A stretch of DNA of 7,334 bases, taken from positions 1 to 7,334 of the forward strand of contig CAYMTN010000249.1 of the NCBI GenBank assembly GCA_964393335.1, given 5' to 3'. Below are positions 5,031 through 7,334 of this stretch, piece by piece. The number at the start of each line of letters is the position of its first letter. Within the stretch, counting starts at the first letter, position 1. The position numbers and the translations under genes are program-made. The notes beneath the pieces were generated by a model, which made no database searches, was not told the origin of the DNA, and saw only the letters and a list, made by a program, of their open reading frames with translations. Source of the stretch: CAYMTN01 sp964393335 (GTDB lineage: Bacteria > Chloroflexota > Anaerolineae > Aggregatilineales > Aggregatilineaceae).

Positions 5031-7334
5031 TTACTGCCAGGGTTCGACCCAATATTCCCCGGTGGGGCCTTCGGCTACCCACCCGGTCAGCCCCTGCCTG
5101 GTGATCTGCCACCAGCGCCATTGATTCGCGGCATCACACACCGGGCCGCTGACCACCTCGAACACCTCACCCGGTTGGAGCTGGCCGATAATACGCCCGG
5201 TGGTGCCCGGCTGCGCGCGGACGCGGCTGGGCAGCGGCGGCTGGAGCGTGATGCGCCCGTTCTGGCCGGGCACGAGGCGCGGCGGCGGTGCGCCGGGGCA
5301 GTTGATCGGGCCGGTGTCGAACGGCTCGATCCAATACGTGCCGCCCTGCCCTTCCCCGATCCAGCCGTTCCACAAGCCGGATTGATCCACGCCTTCGATC
5401 TGCCACCAGAACACGTTATCGACGCACTGCGGCCCGCTCATCACCCAGAACGTCAGGCCCGGCGGGATCGATCGCAGCACGCCGCTGGACAGGCCGGGCA
5501 TCTGGCGAATACGGGTCGGGCTGGCCGGTAGCAGCGTCGTGCGCCCGCCGGCATCGACGCGCAGCCGGCTACGCATCCCGCCGCACGTGCCCACGGTCGT
5601 CGCGGTGGCCAGCGGCGTCCAGGTTGGATAGGGCGTGCTGGTCGGCAGCGGCGCCGCCGTCGGCAGCGGGACCAGCGTCGGGATCGGCGTCAGCGTCGGC
5701 GCGACAGTGCTGATCGGCAGCGGCGGCAGAGTCGGGATCGGCGTGCGACTCGGCGGTGGCGGCAGGGTCGGGATCGACGTCTGAGTCGGTTGCGCCGTGG
5801 CGGTACGGGTTGCGGTCGCCGTCCGCGTGGGCGTGCTGGTCATGGTCGGCGTCGCCGTAGCGGTGAACGTGGCGCTGGGCGTGGGCGTATCGGTCCAGGC
5901 GAGAGCCGTCCCGGTCAGCGCCGCCACCACCGACGCTTCGATATCCGGCGTCGGCGTGTCGGTCCAGCCCTCGGCGGTTTGCGTCAGCCGCTGGGAGAGC
6001 AGCACCCCGGCGGTCGCATTCAGATCGGGCGTCTCCGGCAGGGGAACCGTCGCAGCGGGCAGCAGGGTGGCAGGTGGCGGTTGTGCGGTGGGAAGCTGGC
6101 CGGTCAGCGTCGCGCCCGCGTCACCCCCATCGGGCGGCGTCACGGTCATTGCCACCAGCGACCGGAGCGTCGGCGTAGCGCTCGGCGTGATCGTCTGCCC
6201 CGCCGCCGTGAGCGTTTGCGCCTCCCCGGCCAGCGCGGCAGGCGTACCGCCGCCGGGTGTAACATGCTTCCCGCCGCCCAGGACCACCACGCCGATCACG
6301 ACAGCCACTACCGCCAGCACGACCAGCACGCCCCCGACGAGCCAGCCGCGCCCGGTCCGGCCTTCACGCGGGGCGGCATGCGCCAGCGTCGCGCCGGGCG
6401 GCGGCGCACCGGCTCGACCTGTCGCGGCAGGCGGCTGTACGGGCGGCGGAGTCGCAGCCGGAGGCGGCGGCGGGGGCGGATACGAGACGTGCTGAGCGGG
6501 CGGCGTTGCACGTTCAAGCTGTTCGTTGGTGGCGCGCGGCAGTTGGGCGCTGATCACGTCCGGCGGCATGGACAGCACGGCCTGGTTGAACGCTTCGGCC
6601 ATCTCTTTGGCCGAGGGATAACGGGCGTCCGGATTTTTCGCCAGGGCGCGCAGCACGATCTGTTCGAGCGAATCCGGCAGATCGGGGTTGATGGCGCGCG
6701 GCAGCGGTGGCGGCGTGTCGAAATGTTTGTACATCATGCCAAACGGCGTTTCGGCCTGGAACGGCAGCGTGCCCATGATCATTTCGTAGACGATGATGCC
6801 CAGCGCGTAAATATCCGTGCGGGCATCGACCGGCTCGCTGCGCCACTGTTCGGGGGCCATGTAAGCGGGCGTGCCCATCACGCTGCCGGTCGCGGTCAGG
6901 CTGTACTGGCTGGTCGATCCGGCGAGCATTTTGGCGATGCCGAAATCGGTCAAATAGACGTTATCCAGCTCGTCCAACAGCACGTTATTCGGCTTGAGGT
7001 CGCGGTGAATGACGCCCTGGCGGTGCGCGTATTCCAGCGCCGAAGCGATCTGCGTCAAAAACTGGTTGACCTGCTGGAGGGTCAGCGTCGTGCGCTGCAA
7101 GCGGTCGCTGAGCATGCCGCCCTCGACCAACCGCATCACGAGGTAGACGTGCGGGCCGCTGCGCCCGAAGTCGATCACGGGCAGGATGTGCGGGTGCTGC
7201 AAGCGGGCGATGACGCGCGCCTCGCGCTCGAAGCGCTCCACGAACTCCTCGTTGCCGCTCAACTCGGACGCCATCACCTTGATCGCCACGTCGCGGCCCA
7301 TCGATTCCTGCCGCGCGCGGTAGACGTTCGCCAT
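5031..7334 (-). CDS. transmembrane Ser/Thr protein kinase with SH3-like C-terminus (N-terminus truncated)
   Basis: A PknB-type Hanks kinase. The first Met in view is internal: MANVYRAR is the end of the glycine-rich loop, so the true start lies outside the window. Catalytic parts are K19 (VAIKV), alpha-C E38, HRDLKPNN with D112 and N117, DFG with D130, and APE at 160-162. Activation-loop T147 and T149 match the paired Thr autophosphorylated in PknB. After the kinase domain (to about 255) come a Pro-rich juxtamembrane segment, one TM helix (about 331-353), a Thr/Pro-rich extracellular linker (about 357-580) and two SH3-like repeats (about 584-673 and 679-767), both with WWQI, GW and YW.EP motifs. 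The outside repeats take the place of the PASTA domains of PknB and may sense wall fragments or another external ligand; that is inference. No terminator is clear after the stop. Confidence 0.96.
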   Translation of the reverse strand: MANVYRARQESMGRDVAIKVMASELSGNEEFVERFEREARVIARLQHPHILPVIDFGRSGPHVYLVMRLVEGGMLSDRLQRTTLTLQQVNQFLTQIASALEYAHRQGVIHRDLKPNNVLLDELDNVYLTDFGIAKMLAGSTSQYSLTATGSVMGTPAYMAPEQWRSEPVDARTDIYALGIIVYEMIMGTLPFQAETPFGMMYKHFDTPPPLPRAINPDLPDSLEQIVLRALAKNPDARYPSAKEMAEAFNQAVLSMPPDVISAQLPRATNEQLERATPPAQHVSYPPPPPPPAATPPPVQPPAATGRAGAPPPGATLAHAAPREGRTGRGWLVGGVLVVLAVVAVVIGVVVLGGGKHVTPGGGTPAALAGEAQTLTAAGQTITPSATPTLRSLVAMTVTPPDGGDAGATLTGQLPTAQPPPATLLPAATVPLPETPDLNATAGVLLSQRLTQTAEGWTDTPTPDIEASVVAALTGTALAWTDTPTPSATFTATATPTMTSTPTRTATATRTATAQPTQTSIPTLPPPPSRTPIPTLPPLPISTVAPTLTPIPTLVPLPTAAPLPTSTPYPTWTPLATATTVGTCGGMRSRLRVDAGGRTTLLPASPTRIRQMPGLSSGVLRSIPPGLTFWVMSGPQCVDNVFWWQIEGVDQSGLWNGWIGEGQGGTYWIEPFDTGPINCPGAPPPRLVPGQNGRITLQPPLPSRVRAQPGTTGRIIGQLQPGEVFEVVSGPVCDAANQWRWWQITRQGLTGWVAEGPTGEYWVEPWQ
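5677..5780 (-). repeat. short direct repeats in the kinase linker coding region
   Basis: On the plus strand GTCGGGATCGGCGT occurs exactly at 5677-5690 and 5731-5744, and with one change at 5767-5780. In the protein these encode recurring TPIPTL units (such as residues 531-536 and 549-554) of the Pro/Thr linker. Such repeats can expand or contract by slippage, so linker length may vary between strains. Confidence 0.7.
5874..6215 (-). repeat. repeated LTxTAxxWTDTPTP module in the kinase extracellular linker
   Basis: Two clear protein copies, LTQTAEGWTDTPTP (residues 450-463) and LTGTALAWTDTPTP (473-486), lie 23 residues apart. A more degenerate third, LTAAGQTITPSATP, begins at residue 375. The conserved Trp and spacing separate them from simple Thr/Pro low-complexity sequence. 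I do not know a function for this module. Confidence 0.6.

Noticed and set aside
7332..7334. ATG at the window edge as the kinase start
   Set aside because: This Met is the one of the glycine-rich loop (GGMxxVYxA in the family); starting here would remove the first beta-strand of the kinase domain.

Overview
The window looks like a GC-rich bacterial chromosome, most probably Chloroflexota (Anaerolineae-like). This is inferred from a PknB-type kinase whose extracellular part is a long Thr/Pro 'TPTPT' linker ending in Trp-rich SH3-like repeats, from a second protein built of SH3-like repeats, and from base composition. No rRNA or other taxonomic marker is present.

Left part (2-1017, plus strand): the 3' end of a gene for a protein of 70-residue SH3-like repeats overlaps by 4 bp (ATGA) a small DEDDh 3'-5' exonuclease gene. 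This pair converges on the rest of the window, with a 27-bp gap at 1018-1044. Right part (1045-7334, all minus strand, read right to left): a 5'-truncated transmembrane Ser/Thr kinase (7334-5031), an EamA/DMT transporter (4746-3847), a two-TM channel-like protein with an RCK/TrkA-N domain (3751-2642) and the tRNA methylthiotransferase MiaB (2457-1045).

The most notable element is the 284-bp gap between kinase and transporter. Read on the minus strand it holds, in order, an extended -10 promoter (4948-4940), an RNA matching the ykkC riboswitch architecture (about 4917-4800), an intrinsic terminator whose left arm is the last conserved segment of that aptamer (about 4810-4768), a Shine-Dalgarno sequence and the transporter ATG. 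This is a complete transcriptional riboswitch, predicted to be ON with ligand, in front of a transporter of unknown substrate. The aptamer departs from the guanidine-I and PRPP/ppGpp sequences I remember, so the ligand is open. The 82 bp between the kinase stop and this promoter (4949-5030) show no clear terminator or other element.

The 184-bp gap between the channel gene and miaB holds 7-bp tandem repeats (GTTnACC type) in two opposed blocks, able to form a 14-bp perfect stem. Smaller oddities are a channel-like protein without a recognisable TVGYGD filter, an exonuclease with Glu in place of the usual Exo II Asp, and kinase SH3-like repeats that each carry one evenly spaced cysteine pair. 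No mobile element, CRISPR array, tRNA or rRNA was seen.
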